Source: Paenibacillus alba (lineage in GTDB: Bacteria; Bacillota; Bacilli; Paenibacillales; NBRC-103111). Taken from it: a DNA stretch of 64,000 nucleotides. The notes under the pieces were generated by a model. That model made no database searches. It was not told the origin of the DNA and was given only the letters and a program-made list of their open reading frames with translations. The stretch spans positions 53,559 through 117,558 of the forward strand of contig NZ_JABMKZ010000025.1 of NCBI RefSeq assembly GCF_013204855.1, in the 5' to 3' direction. Within the stretch, counting starts at the first letter, position 1, and the number at the start of each line of letters is the position of its first letter. The translations under genes were made by a program, and so were the position numbers. Shown here piece after piece: positions 1 through 8,398 of this stretch.

Positions 1-302
1 GGGTGACGCTGGAAGAGCCAGCGCTGCTTCTGAGCTTGTCTCAAAAAGTAGCGGATCATCGTCGCTGTCGTTTCAAAGTCGGCGATAACGCCATCTTTCA
101 TCGGGCGAATCGCACGGATGTTGCCAGGGGTGCGCCCGATCATTTTTTTGGCCGCGTCTCCGACAGCCTCGATTGTTTTCGTATCCGTACGTAGAGCAAC
201 CACAGACGGTTCTCTAACGATAATTCCTCTGCCTTTTACATAAACCAGTGTGTTCGCTGTACCCAAATCAATCCCTAAATCCTTCGTTAAACCGCCAAAC
301 AT
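1..302 (-). CDS. mreB: MreB, rod-shape actin homologue (N-terminal fragment)
   Basis: This is the first ~100 residues of MreB, the membrane-associated actin-like filament protein that positions lateral cell-wall synthesis; the gene runs off the left edge. The protein begins MFGGLTKDLGIDLGTANTLV, which holds the phosphate-1 motif of the actin ATPase fold (DLGTAN), and continues with GRTPGNIRAIRPMKDGVIADF, typical of MreB. The ATG at 302 is preceded by AGGAAAGGAG at good spacing. It lies 34 bases downstream of radC on the same strand, the usual radC-mreB order of Firmicutes. MreB or the paralogue Mbl cannot be separated absolutely from the N-terminus, but the radC neighbour favours MreB. Confidence 0.95.
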   Translation of the reverse strand, partial: MFGGLTKDLGIDLGTANTLVYVKGRGIIVREPSVVALRTDTKTIEAVGDAAKKMIGRTPGNIRAIRPMKDGVIADFETTATMIRYFLRQAQKQRWLFQRH

Positions 303-336
303 GGCAATGCTCCTTTCCTGTTGCCAATCTATTATA

Positions 337-1026
337 TTACATAAAGCCTTGTTCCTTCAAACTAATGAATCGCTGATCACCAATGATAACATGATCCAGT
401 ACTTCAATACCAATGATAGTTCCCGCTTCCACTAAACGATGCGTTAATTGAATATCCTCAGGGCTTGGTGTGGGGTCGCCGCTGGGATGATTATGTACAC
501 AAACGATAGAAGCACTGCTGCGTTTGATCGCCGCGCGAAACACTTCTCTGGGATGTACGATGGATGCATTCAAGCTGCCCATAGACAAAGTTTCCTGCGC
601 CAGCAAATGATTCTTCGTATTCAGAAATAAACAAACAAAATGCTCCTTTTGTAAATAACGAAGATCTTCGCTCATCAAATTGGCGATATCCTTGGGCGAA
701 CGAATCGTCACCCGCTCGGCATAGCTGCTTTTGGCGAGTCTGCGTCCAAGCTCAATGCCAGCCATAATTTGCAGGGCTTTCGCATCGCCGATCCCTTTGA
801 TCTGCGTCAGCTGATCTTTGCTCATATCTACTAGACTGCGCAAGCCCCCACTTTCGTTCAATATTCGTGACGCCAAACGCACAGCTGATTCAGATACGGT
901 CCCTGTTCGAAGCAAAATAGCCAAAAGTTCCACATGACTAAGGGCTCCAGCTCCATACTGGAGCATGCGCTCTCTCGGTCTTTCCTCATTTGGCACTTCT
1001 CGCAGCATCAAGCTTGTGGCTTCCAT
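337..1026 (-). CDS. radC: RadC family JAB-domain protein
   Basis: A complete 229-residue RadC/UPF0758 protein. A helix-hairpin-helix-like segment lies at about residues 62-90 (KGIGDAKALQI), and the JAB1/MPN-type metal site HNHPSGD is at 178-184, followed by the usual TPSPEDI. The old link to DNA repair is weak; the biochemical role of the family is unsettled. The ATG at 1026 has AGAGGGG eight bases upstream. It sits between the Rrf2 gene and mreB; maf-radC-mreB is the common order in Bacilli. Confidence 0.95.
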   Translation of the reverse strand: MEATSLMLREVPNEERPRERMLQYGAGALSHVELLAILLRTGTVSESAVRLASRILNESGGLRSLVDMSKDQLTQIKGIGDAKALQIMAGIELGRRLAKSSYAERVTIRSPKDIANLMSEDLRYLQKEHFVCLFLNTKNHLLAQETLSMGSLNASIVHPREVFRAAIKRSSASIVCVHNHPSGDPTPSPEDIQLTHRLVEAGTIIGIEVLDHVIIGDQRFISLKEQGFM

Positions 1027-1104
1027 GAATTCCCCTCTTTCATCTTGTAGGTTGTGTTACTTGCCTCTATCCCATTCATGCCGAAATATGCTCAAAAAAC
1101 GACA

Positions 1105-1135
1105 TAAAACCCCCGGATTCATAAGATCCGAGGGC
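1105..1135 (-). terminator. Terminator after the Rrf2 gene
   Basis: Read on the minus strand, CCCTCGGAT pairs with ATCCGGGGG (one G-T wobble) around a short loop and is followed by TTTT. It starts three bases after the Rrf2 stop codon, so the regulator is probably a separate transcript from radC-mreB. Confidence 0.8.
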
Positions 1136-1137
1136 TT

Positions 1138-1587
1138 CTAGGACAATAGCTCATTATTCGATTGTGGGCATTCGAAAGCTCTAATTCGTTCCAACATACT
1201 GCCGATGGTATGTCCATTGAAGTACAATTCCATCTGCTTCTCGGCGTCTGCGAACACATCTCCCATTAATTTATCCATCTTGGATGAAATCAAACAGGGT
1301 TTATTCTCATCCCCAGAGCACCAGCTTGGCTTCAAGGAGCCTTGGCACGTCAATCGGTAAATTTCACCGAGTGTCACTTCGTCCGGGTTCCGGCTAAGGA
1401 TGAAACCGCCGCCGATACCTTCTTTCGTTGAAACGTAGCCTGCTTTTCGAAGAAAGCCCATCACTTTGCGAATACGAGCAGAATGTGTAGACACATTCAC
1501 AGCAATTTCTTCGCTTGTTGCCATATGATCGGGCAAATTAGCGAGAAATACAAGGCTGTGGACGGCTATCGTAAATTCGCTGTTCAT
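1138..1587 (-). CDS. Rrf2 family transcriptional regulator
   Basis: A 149-residue regulator with the Rrf2 winged-helix fold: N-terminal MNSEFTIAVHSLVFLA, a recognition helix near residues 28-48, and the wing KEGIGGGFIL at 55-64. Three cysteines (about C81, C90, C98) lie in the region that binds an Fe-S cluster in IscR and NsrR, but the spacing differs, so cluster binding is only possible. An AGGGGG site precedes the ATG. It sits between maf and radC, which are adjacent in B. subtilis, and has its own terminator. Some Rrf2 members of this length are YwnA-type redox or nitrosative regulators; the target here is unknown. Confidence 0.85.
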   Translation of the reverse strand: MNSEFTIAVHSLVFLANLPDHMATSEEIAVNVSTHSARIRKVMGFLRKAGYVSTKEGIGGGFILSRNPDEVTLGEIYRLTCQGSLKPSWCSGDENKPCLISSKMDKLMGDVFADAEKQMELYFNGHTIGSMLERIRAFECPQSNNELLS

Positions 1588-1697
1588 GGTTGGTCCCCCC
1601 TGAAGAATGCGATGTTGTGTCGCTTACTGTCATTGTACCCGTTACAGATTATTCAGTCAATGGATGGGCACCTTTTGGGAGGCAGAACGGTGAACGT

Positions 1698-2306
1698 TTA
1701 GAGAACTTCAATATCAAACTGAAGCAGCAAATCGCTTAGCAGAGACAGCGGCAAGCCAACAACGGTGAAATAGTCGCCTTCGATGGCATGCACAATCGTA
1801 GCTCCGATCCCTTGAATGGCGTAAGAGCCGGCCTTGTCCTTAGGTTCTCCTGTCGCAATATAACGAAGAATTTGGCTGTCGTTCATTGGCTTCATCTTGA
1901 CATCTGTGACACTGTGCGAAACGGCTTGTTTTCCCGTAGCTGCATCGATACACGCGATCCCGCTATAAACTTGATGCGTATTGCCTTGCAGTGCTTGCAG
2001 CATCCGGAAAGCGTCTTGTTCGTCCGCCGGTTTACCCAAAACTTCATTGTGGTAAACAACGACCGTATCCGAGCCGATAATAATACCATGCTGCTCTCCA
2101 GCTTCCAGCATTTCACGCACCATGGATGCTTTGCGCAAAGAAAGCAATTCCACCAACTGAGCTGGCGTGATTTTTTCTTCGACGGTCTCATCTGCGTCAC
2201 TTACTCGAATGATATAGGGTAGACCTAATGTTTGGATAAGCTCTTGTCTGCGCGGCGATGACGAAGCCAGAATAAGTCTTTGCTGTTGATTGGTATGGGT
2301 ACTCAT
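1698..2306 (-). CDS. maf: Maf-type nucleotide pyrophosphatase
   Basis: About 202 residues. The nucleotide-binding motif LASSSPRRQEL is near the N-terminus, with GSDTVV and the conserved KDKAGSYAIQG loop later. Members hydrolyse dTTP, UTP or modified nucleotides and also influence septation. The reading frame is open to 2417, but the ATG at 2306 (MSTHTNQQ) starts just before the conserved motif and has GGGAG upstream, so it is preferred. It is followed on the same strand by the Rrf2 gene and then radC. Confidence 0.93.
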   Translation of the reverse strand: MSTHTNQQQRLILASSSPRRQELIQTLGLPYIIRVSDADETVEEKITPAQLVELLSLRKASMVREMLEAGEQHGIIIGSDTVVVYHNEVLGKPADEQDAFRMLQALQGNTHQVYSGIACIDAATGKQAVSHSVTDVKMKPMNDSQILRYIATGEPKDKAGSYAIQGIGATIVHAIEGDYFTVVGLPLSLLSDLLLQFDIEVL

Positions 2307-2365
2307 AAGAAACAACTCCCGTTCAAAGTAATAATCGAATTCACACATAGGCGAGAATGCCTTTT

Positions 2366-2608
2366 TTACACCTTGCGATACAGGAGGTAGGCCCCCACTA
2401 ATCCAAGAATACTGCATAAGTTTAGTTTCACCAAAAGATGGAACTCATATTTCACAACCTGCAGATCAGCTTTAGGCTCCCAGGAGATCTGAGCTGATTT
2501 GGTCAAAAAAGCAAGAGCAGGGACCGGCGCCAGCAGCTGGCCAACAATAATCCCGGTAATCAAACCGACGATTAAAAATACGATTAATGCGAAGGTGCCT
2601 TTTTTCAT
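2366..2608 (-). CDS. Small membrane protein, DUF4321-like
   Basis: An 80-residue protein with two hydrophobic segments (about residues 5-30 and 57-77) joined by a polar middle; it resembles the DUF4321 family often found beside maf in Bacilli. The ATG at 2608 (MKKGTFAL) is chosen because AGAGAGG lies nine bases upstream; the in-frame ATG at 2617 sits directly on that site. It lies 60 bases upstream of maf on the same strand. Function unknown. Confidence 0.8.
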   Translation of the reverse strand: MKKGTFALIVFLIVGLITGIIVGQLLAPVPALAFLTKSAQISWEPKADLQVVKYEFHLLVKLNLCSILGLVGAYLLYRKV

Positions 2609-2753
2609 GCCTGTCATCCTCTCTTCTATGTACAAGCCCTATTATACTGGCACACTCCTCTTTTTTCCATGAAAAATGTGATCGCATGGTGATTGTTACC
2701 TGCTTACATCCCCTGCTGATCCTAGTAAGATAGTTACCGGAGGTATCTCAACT

Positions 2754-4004
2754 ATGACTCTACTAAAAAGACTTATCCTATTCACTTTTCTGTTCACCAT
2801 TGCCTTTCCGTATCAAGCCTTTGCTTACAAAGTTGTGCTGGACGCCGGACACGGCGGAAGTGATCCCGGAGCTATCGGAGTCAATGGTCTCCGTGAAAAG
2901 GATGTCAACTGGGACATCACCCAAAAGGTACGAGACGAGCTGACCGCGCTCGGTTATGAGGTTGTTTTGACCAGAAAAGATGATTCCTACTGGGCGCTTG
3001 CACAGCGAGTCGAATTCACGAATGCGCAGCAAGCGGATTTATTCGTATCCATTCATGCGAATGCACACCCTGATGGCAAAACCAACGGCTCGATGGTGCT
3101 TTACTATGACAACGCCTATCCGCAAGAGGATTATCCTGCCAGTGAAACGATGAAGCAATTGACTCCCTACAGCAAAGATCTGGCACAGCACGTTTTGAAT
3201 TCTCTGGTCGCAGCAGTGGGCACCAAAAACTTAGGACTCGTCCCAAGTGCTGTGTATGTCGCTCGAATGGGGACCATTCCGAGTATTCTCGTAGAAACAG
3301 CTTTTCTCAGTCAGAGCAGCGATGCCGCTTTGCTGGCCAGCGATGCGGTTCGAGCCAAGATGGCGAAAGGCATCGCGAACGGGATTGCAGCTTATGCACC
3401 TCCCTTGTTCACGGACACACTTACCCATTGGGCTCGAGAAGCGATCGTGCGGATGCAAAATAAAGGTGTCATTGAAGGTATGGCCGCCAATCTGTTTGAA
3501 CCCGATCGCGCACTAACCAGAGCTGAATTCCTCACCTTGATGGATCGTGTCTTCACCTTCAGCGAAATGAAAGCGTCCTGCGAGCCAAGCGGGACTGTCA
3601 CATCGCTTGTATATGGCTGCCAGGCCGGTGCCGCTGAGCAAAGCTACAAAGATCTGCCAACGTCTCACTGGGCTAGCCCCGTGTTCGCCAAAGCCAAGAA
3701 ACTGAATCTGCTGCAGGGGTACTCGGATGGAACCATCCGTCCCAACCAACCGATTACACGTGGCGAGGTTGCCTATCTGTTTGACCATTTGCTGCAGCTA
3801 TCCGCCACTGCAAACAGCAGACAGCAGGCAGCACAGCTGCCTAGCTTCGACGATGTGCCCTCTACGCTATGGAGCGCCAAAGCCATTTACGCTTTGCAAA
3901 ATAAAGGATTGATCAATGGCATCACCAATACTTCGTTCAAGCCCGATCAAACCATTACCCGCGCCGAGATAGCGGCCTTGTTGAATCGTTATTATGTCAA
4001 ATGA
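2754..4004 (+). CDS. N-acetylmuramoyl-L-alanine amidase with three SLH domains
   Basis: A secreted 416-residue wall hydrolase. A signal peptide (residues 1-24, ending AFA) precedes an Amidase_3 domain (about 25-205) with the zinc and catalytic residues in DAGHGG (H33), REKD (E48), SIHANAH (H101) and VETAFLS (E181). Three SLH repeats follow (about 222-270, 296-345, 365-414), each with an [FY]-x-D/W start and a TRAE or TRGE ending; they anchor proteins to pyruvylated wall polymer. GGAGG lies nine bases before the ATG. It cleaves the amide bond between MurNAc and the peptide stem. It faces the SPOR gene across a shared terminator. Confidence 0.95.
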   Translation: MTLLKRLILFTFLFTIAFPYQAFAYKVVLDAGHGGSDPGAIGVNGLREKDVNWDITQKVRDELTALGYEVVLTRKDDSYWALAQRVEFTNAQQADLFVSIHANAHPDGKTNGSMVLYYDNAYPQEDYPASETMKQLTPYSKDLAQHVLNSLVAAVGTKNLGLVPSAVYVARMGTIPSILVETAFLSQSSDAALLASDAVRAKMAKGIANGIAAYAPPLFTDTLTHWAREAIVRMQNKGVIEGMAANLFEPDRALTRAEFLTLMDRVFTFSEMKASCEPSGTVTSLVYGCQAGAAEQSYKDLPTSHWASPVFAKAKKLNLLQGYSDGTIRPNQPITRGEVAYLFDHLLQLSATANSRQQAAQLPSFDDVPSTLWSAKAIYALQNKGLINGITNTSFKPDQTITRAEIAALLNRYYVK

Positions 4005-4051
4005 AAAAAAAGCGTGTCTGAGCCCTTAAAAGGTTCGGACACGCTTTTTTT
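4005..4051. terminator. Bidirectional terminator between amidase and SPOR genes
   Basis: AAAAAGCGTGTCTGAGCC and GGTTCGGACACGCTTTTTT pair around a short loop, giving a T-run on both strands. It overlaps the stop codon of the minus-strand gene and serves the two convergent genes. Confidence 0.9.
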
Positions 4052-5396
4052 AGGAAGGGACGCTGATTTTCTTAATCAGCTCTTTCTGCGCGATAATGTA
4101 CTGCATCATCGACGACTGAGCTTGCCACAGCATCGCCGTGGAAGGGCTTTTCTTATACTCGTCCATCGACAAGACCGCGCTGTTGATTGCTGCTGTCATC
4201 TTTTGCACAACCAATTTCGAGTCATCCGTCAGCCCTTCGTTCATCGCTGTCGACAAGGTGGTTAGCTGTTGATGGGAAGCATGAATCGTCTGCACGGAAG
4301 CTTCTGCCAGCGCGGTTGGTTTCGTCTCTGCCAAATGCACAACGGTGAGTCCCGTTATTGCATTCACCAGTTTGTCCCCTTCGGCCAGAAAAGAAGGAAC
4401 GGATTCCGGTTTTTGTCCGCCCCAACGGATGCCTGTTGCTGCGGGGATATCTAAGCTTTTGATATACACCTCAATCGATTTATCCGCAGCCTGCACCTTC
4501 TCACGTAGTGCGAGCGCATCATCCTTCGTTTTGGCAAAACCCACAAATACGGTCAGCTTATCCAAAGAATCCAGTGCAGAAGCCAAGCCTTTCTTTTTCA
4601 AAGTATCCTGCGTGGCTTGAGCGCCCTGCAAGCTGCTGAACACGCCATTTTGCAGAAACGTATACGATTTGGCGGGAATTTGCACCGGTGTAACGACCCC
4701 AGCAGCTGCAGCAACGGCTGTCGCCTGCTCCGGAGTCGTCTTGGCAGCTCCCGTCGGTGCTTTCGACGGAACCGCTGCCTGCGCCTTAGGCGACGGCAAG
4801 GCAATTGTATTTTTAGCTGCCGCAGTGTCGTTGACATCGTTATTGGATGAAAACATCGAAAGAACAAAAAAACCAAATGCGATCCCGGTCACAACAGCAC
4901 CAGCCACTGACGTTGCAATACGAATCCAAGGCGCGCCCGAAGGTTTGGCATATCGCGTACCGGTCTCTGGCTCCACATAGGGCCCCTTCGAGGTCCAGCT
5001 TGACCACTCGTCGCGATTTCGCTCCGGCATCGACTCCTGTCTTTCCGGAGGCAGTTCTCTGTCTTCCTGGCGATCTCTGGCCTCCTGGGATTCACGAATA
5101 ATTCGTTCCACGCGGTCACTCTCTGTTTCAATCTGACTGGTCCAATTCCCAAAATCAGTTGTAAAGGTATTTAATGCGTGCGGCTCGAACATTTGTTCGA
5201 CTTGCTCTCTCTCAGCCTGCTGATAGGAAGTTACCGGATCCGGCGCACGTTCTTCTCTTGGATGCGTGACTACTTTAAACTCTTCCTGATAGAGCGGGAT
5301 GACTTTCTCATCCTGATCAGGTACGCGCGAGGCTTTGCGGGCTGATTCTATGGGTTCTTTTGGATCGAAACGGTAGGTTATTCTAGCTTTGCTCAT
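4050..5396 (-). CDS. SPOR-domain membrane protein
   Basis: A bitopic protein of 448 residues. The N-terminal ~155 residues are charged and cytoplasmic; one transmembrane helix follows at about 160-185 (SVAGAVVTGIAFGFFVLSMF), then an Ala/Pro-rich linker and a SPOR-like domain (about 240-315, starting KSYTFLQNGVF). SPOR domains bind denuded glycan strands at the septum, so a wall or division role is inferred. The ATG at 5396 has GGGAG eight bases upstream; the GTG at 5405 is too close to that site. It lies downstream of murC on the same strand but after a murC terminator. Confidence 0.85.
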   Translation of the reverse strand: MSKARITYRFDPKEPIESARKASRVPDQDEKVIPLYQEEFKVVTHPREERAPDPVTSYQQAEREQVEQMFEPHALNTFTTDFGNWTSQIETESDRVERIIRESQEARDRQEDRELPPERQESMPERNRDEWSSWTSKGPYVEPETGTRYAKPSGAPWIRIATSVAGAVVTGIAFGFFVLSMFSSNNDVNDTAAAKNTIALPSPKAQAAVPSKAPTGAAKTTPEQATAVAAAAGVVTPVQIPAKSYTFLQNGVFSSLQGAQATQDTLKKKGLASALDSLDKLTVFVGFAKTKDDALALREKVQAADKSIEVYIKSLDIPAATGIRWGGQKPESVPSFLAEGDKLVNAITGLTVVHLAETKPTALAEASVQTIHASHQQLTTLSTAMNEGLTDDSKLVVQKMTAAINSAVLSMDEYKKSPSTAMLWQAQSSMMQYIIAQKELIKKISVPS

Positions 5397-5509
5397 TCTC
5401 TTCACTCCCTCGTAAATGTATTTGGAACGGGCTTTAACGCCACGTTGTCTTGTCCAAATCTTCTGTTACTAGATTATGATTGAGAGAATCGAATTATGTT
5501 CCTTTCAGC

Positions 5510-5553
5510 AAAAAAAGACCGCCTCCAGCCAAATTGGCTTACAGCGATCTTTA
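5510..5553 (-). terminator. Terminator after murC
   Basis: On the minus strand AAAGATCGC pairs with GCGGTCTTT, with an inner AAGCCA/TGGCT stem, followed by a T-run. It ends the valS-folC-murC direction before the SPOR gene. Confidence 0.85.
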
Positions 5554-5555
5554 AG

Positions 5556-6944
5556 CTAGGTATTCGTTTCGTATTTCTTGCGCAGCGACTTTGCTAGTCC
5601 ATCCGCCGCTTTCCAGATGTCACCCGCGCCCATCGTTAGCACGAGATCGCCGGGTTGCACACGCTGAATCAGATCGGATAGAACCTCTTCCCTCGTTGCA
5701 ATATGCCGGACATTCGGGTTGCTGTTGCTTCTGATCAGTTCAACCAGCTTGACGGAATCCACGCCTTCGATTCGCTGTTCGCCTGCCGGTGAGTAGATAT
5801 CGGTGATGATCACCTCGTCAGCTTCATCGAAGGAGCGACTGAACTGCTCAAACAAATAATAGGTTCGCGTGTATCGTTGCGGTTGGAAAACAGCAATAAT
5901 TCGCTTCCCTGTTGCTTTGGCAGCTGATATTGTAGCCTGAATTTCCGTAGGATGATGAGCATAGTCATCGATGACCAAGATGTCCTCTACCTCGCCTAAC
6001 ACTTGAAATCTACGTTTTGCCCCGCGAAACTCTTGAATCGCATCCACAATCTGCTCGAATGGCAATCCCGCTTCCAGACAAGTGATTACCGTGGCAAGCG
6101 CATTATACACGTTATGCTTGCCTGGTACGGACAAACTCACCAAACCCAAATCTGCGCCCTTGAACCTTACGGCAAATGTAACTTTGCGGTCACCAAGCGT
6201 AATATCATGCGCTACATAGTCGGCCTCGCTATCTATGCCATACGTAATGACTTCGCTCTGAATGGCTGGAATCATTTCCCTCAGGAAGGTATCATCCTGG
6301 CAAACAATTGCTTTCCCTCCAGGTCTTACTTGACTGAGGAATTGTTTGTACGCCTTTTTCAAATTCTCGAAATCACCGTTGTAATTCTCCAAATGATCCG
6401 CTTCGATATTATTGACTAGTGCGAGAGTCGGATGATATTGAAGGAATGTCCCATCGCTCTCATCCGCTTCGGCAACGACAAATTCACCCTTGCCTGCTTT
6501 GGCGTTGCTGCCCACATTCATGATTTCTCCGCCAATAATATACGTCGGGTCCGCTCCGCAAATCTCCATGACCAGCGCAATCATAGACGATGTTGTTGTT
6601 TTGCCATGAGCGCCTGCAACGGCAATGCCCTTGCGTTCGTTCATAAGCCTTGCGAGCATCTGTGAGCGATGAATGACCGGAATATTCAATTCCTCCGCAG
6701 CCTGCATCTCCACATTATCTTTGGATAGAGCTGTCGAGTACACAACCAAATCAGCGCCGGAAACATTGCCCGCTTCATGTCCTATGAAAACTTTTGCGCC
6801 TTTGGCGATTAGCTTTTCTGTAAGTTCTTGCTGTGCTAGATCGGAACCGGAAATTCGGTATCCCATTTCAAGCATGACTTTGGCAATTGCACTCATGCCG
6901 TATCCGCCGATGCCAATAAAATGTACGTGTTCTGCTTGACTCAC
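5556..6944 (-). CDS. murC: UDP-N-acetylmuramate-L-alanine ligase MurC
   Basis: MurC adds L-alanine to UDP-MurNAc in the first step of peptidoglycan peptide synthesis. The 463-residue product has the Rossmann motif HFIGIGGYGMS near its N-terminus, the ATP loop AGAHGKTTTS around residue 108, the Mur-ligase segment NNIEADHLENY, and DDYAHHPTEI starting the C-terminal domain. The start is taken as the GTG at 6944 (VSQAEHVHF), with GGTGAG six bases upstream; the ATG at 7001 would lie inside folC. Only seven bases separate it from the folC stop, so it is probably cotranscribed and possibly coupled. Confidence 0.95.
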   Translation of the reverse strand: MSQAEHVHFIGIGGYGMSAIAKVMLEMGYRISGSDLAQQELTEKLIAKGAKVFIGHEAGNVSGADLVVYSTALSKDNVEMQAAEELNIPVIHRSQMLARLMNERKGIAVAGAHGKTTTSSMIALVMEICGADPTYIIGGEIMNVGSNAKAGKGEFVVAEADESDGTFLQYHPTLALVNNIEADHLENYNGDFENLKKAYKQFLSQVRPGGKAIVCQDDTFLREMIPAIQSEVITYGIDSEADYVAHDITLGDRKVTFAVRFKGADLGLVSLSVPGKHNVYNALATVITCLEAGLPFEQIVDAIQEFRGAKRRFQVLGEVEDILVIDDYAHHPTEIQATISAAKATGKRIIAVFQPQRYTRTYYLFEQFSRSFDEADEVIITDIYSPAGEQRIEGVDSVKLVELIRSNSNPNVRHIATREEVLSDLIQRVQPGDLVLTMGAGDIWKAADGLAKSLRKKYETNT

Positions 6945-6951
6945 GCCGTTC

Positions 6952-8328
6952 TCACCATCCTTTTTCAGAATCGGTTTGATAGGTAATCCAAGAACGAACA
7001 TCAGAGATTAAATACAGCGTGCCGGATACGACCGCCAGATCATCCTGCTCAGTTCTGCTTGTAAGGACTTCTAATGCTTGCTTCCAATCGTGCTCCACGA
7101 CAATCTCTACCGTGCGATCCATTTCCCGAAGCAGATCTCTGGCAAGCTCGGCAAGCTTGGAAGCATCACCTTTTTTATGAAAATCAGGTTCCGTAAGAAT
7201 AAGAGTATCCACCAATGGTAGTATATGCCTGAGATAGCCTGTATGATTCTTTGTCGAAAGCATTCCCATCATCAGATGCAGCTTGCGGTACGAATATACA
7301 CTTTGAAGGGCGGCAGCCAGCGAAGCGGCTCCTTCCGGGTTATGCGCGCCGTCCAACAGAATGCGCGGCTCGTTCGAAATCATTTCAAGCCGCCCTGGCC
7401 AGCGTGTTCCCTGAAGCCCCTTGAACAGATCCTCATCATCTACGATGCAAGCATAATATTGACGAAGCACTTCCAAAGTCATCACAGCAACCGCCGCATT
7501 CGTCAACTGATGCTCCCCATTCAGAGAGATCGGCACGCCTTCGATTCGGCGAAAAGGTCCGCTGAAATCAAAGGATTGATGGTCCAGCTTACTTGATACA
7601 TTGGCATAATTGAATTGATGTCCAAGCGAATACAGCGTAGCCTTCTTCGCTTTGGCCGTTTCTTCGATGACATGCCATCCTTGTTCAGGACCCACTGCAG
7701 TAATGACCGGTACGCCCGCTTTGATAATGCCGGCTTTCTCAGCAGCTACCAGATCGAGCGTATCTCCCAAGATATCCATGTGATCATGACCCACATTCGT
7801 AATAACGGTAACAACGGGATTCACGATATTCGTGCTATCCAGCCTTCCCCCTAGTCCTGTTTCCCATACCACATAATCCGGATAAGCAACTTTGCCAAAA
7901 AACATAATTGCCAGTGCGGTCGAGATTTCAAACATCGACGGAGCCCCAAGCTCCGTCTCGGCGATTTCGTCTACGATGGGCTTCATCTCATTCACTAGAC
8001 GCAGCAGAACCTCATCCTCAATATCCGCACCATTCACCTGCATCCGATTGGTATACTTCTCCAAGTAAGGAGACGTAAACGTCCCCACATCGTAGCCGCA
8101 TGCCTGCAAAACAGATGATAAATACGCACATGTAGAACCTTTGCCATTCGTCCCCGCCACATGGATGAACTTCAACCTGCGTTCGGGATGACCGAGCTTT
8201 TCCATCAGCAATTGCATTCGCTGAAGTCCCGGTTTGATGCCAAGCTTCTCCATCCGGCCAACAATCCACGCAATCGCTTCTTGCGCTGTTTGAAATTCAG
8301 CCGAAGGGGTGTCTTTTAATTCGTTCAT
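6952..8328 (-). CDS. folC: Bifunctional folylpolyglutamate/dihydrofolate synthase FolC
   Basis: A 458-residue Mur-ligase-fold enzyme that adds glutamate to folates, and usually to dihydropteroate in bacteria. The P-loop HVAGTNGKGSTCAY lies near residue 55; VWETGLGGRLDSTN and TNVGHDHMD carry the conserved metal and substrate residues; LDGAHNPEGA marks the C-terminal domain. The ATG at 8328 (MNELKD) has GAGG nine bases upstream and is preferred to the upstream ATGs. It follows valS by 70 bases, the same valS-folC order as in B. subtilis. Confidence 0.95.
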   Translation of the reverse strand: MNELKDTPSAEFQTAQEAIAWIVGRMEKLGIKPGLQRMQLLMEKLGHPERRLKFIHVAGTNGKGSTCAYLSSVLQACGYDVGTFTSPYLEKYTNRMQVNGADIEDEVLLRLVNEMKPIVDEIAETELGAPSMFEISTALAIMFFGKVAYPDYVVWETGLGGRLDSTNIVNPVVTVITNVGHDHMDILGDTLDLVAAEKAGIIKAGVPVITAVGPEQGWHVIEETAKAKKATLYSLGHQFNYANVSSKLDHQSFDFSGPFRRIEGVPISLNGEHQLTNAAVAVMTLEVLRQYYACIVDDEDLFKGLQGTRWPGRLEMISNEPRILLDGAHNPEGAASLAAALQSVYSYRKLHLMMGMLSTKNHTGYLRHILPLVDTLILTEPDFHKKGDASKLAELARDLLREMDRTVEIVVEHDWKQALEVLTSRTEQDDLAVVSGTLYLISDVRSWITYQTDSEKGW

Positions 8329-8398
8329 CGTTCTCATCCTCATTTACTATATGAATCACCTTGTCTGTGTAACTAGGCAACTAACCATTTTACCAGTA

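Noticed and set aside
6003..6419. 138-codon plus-strand ORF inside murC
   Set aside because: It is antisense to a clearly coding, conserved gene and has no ribosome site.
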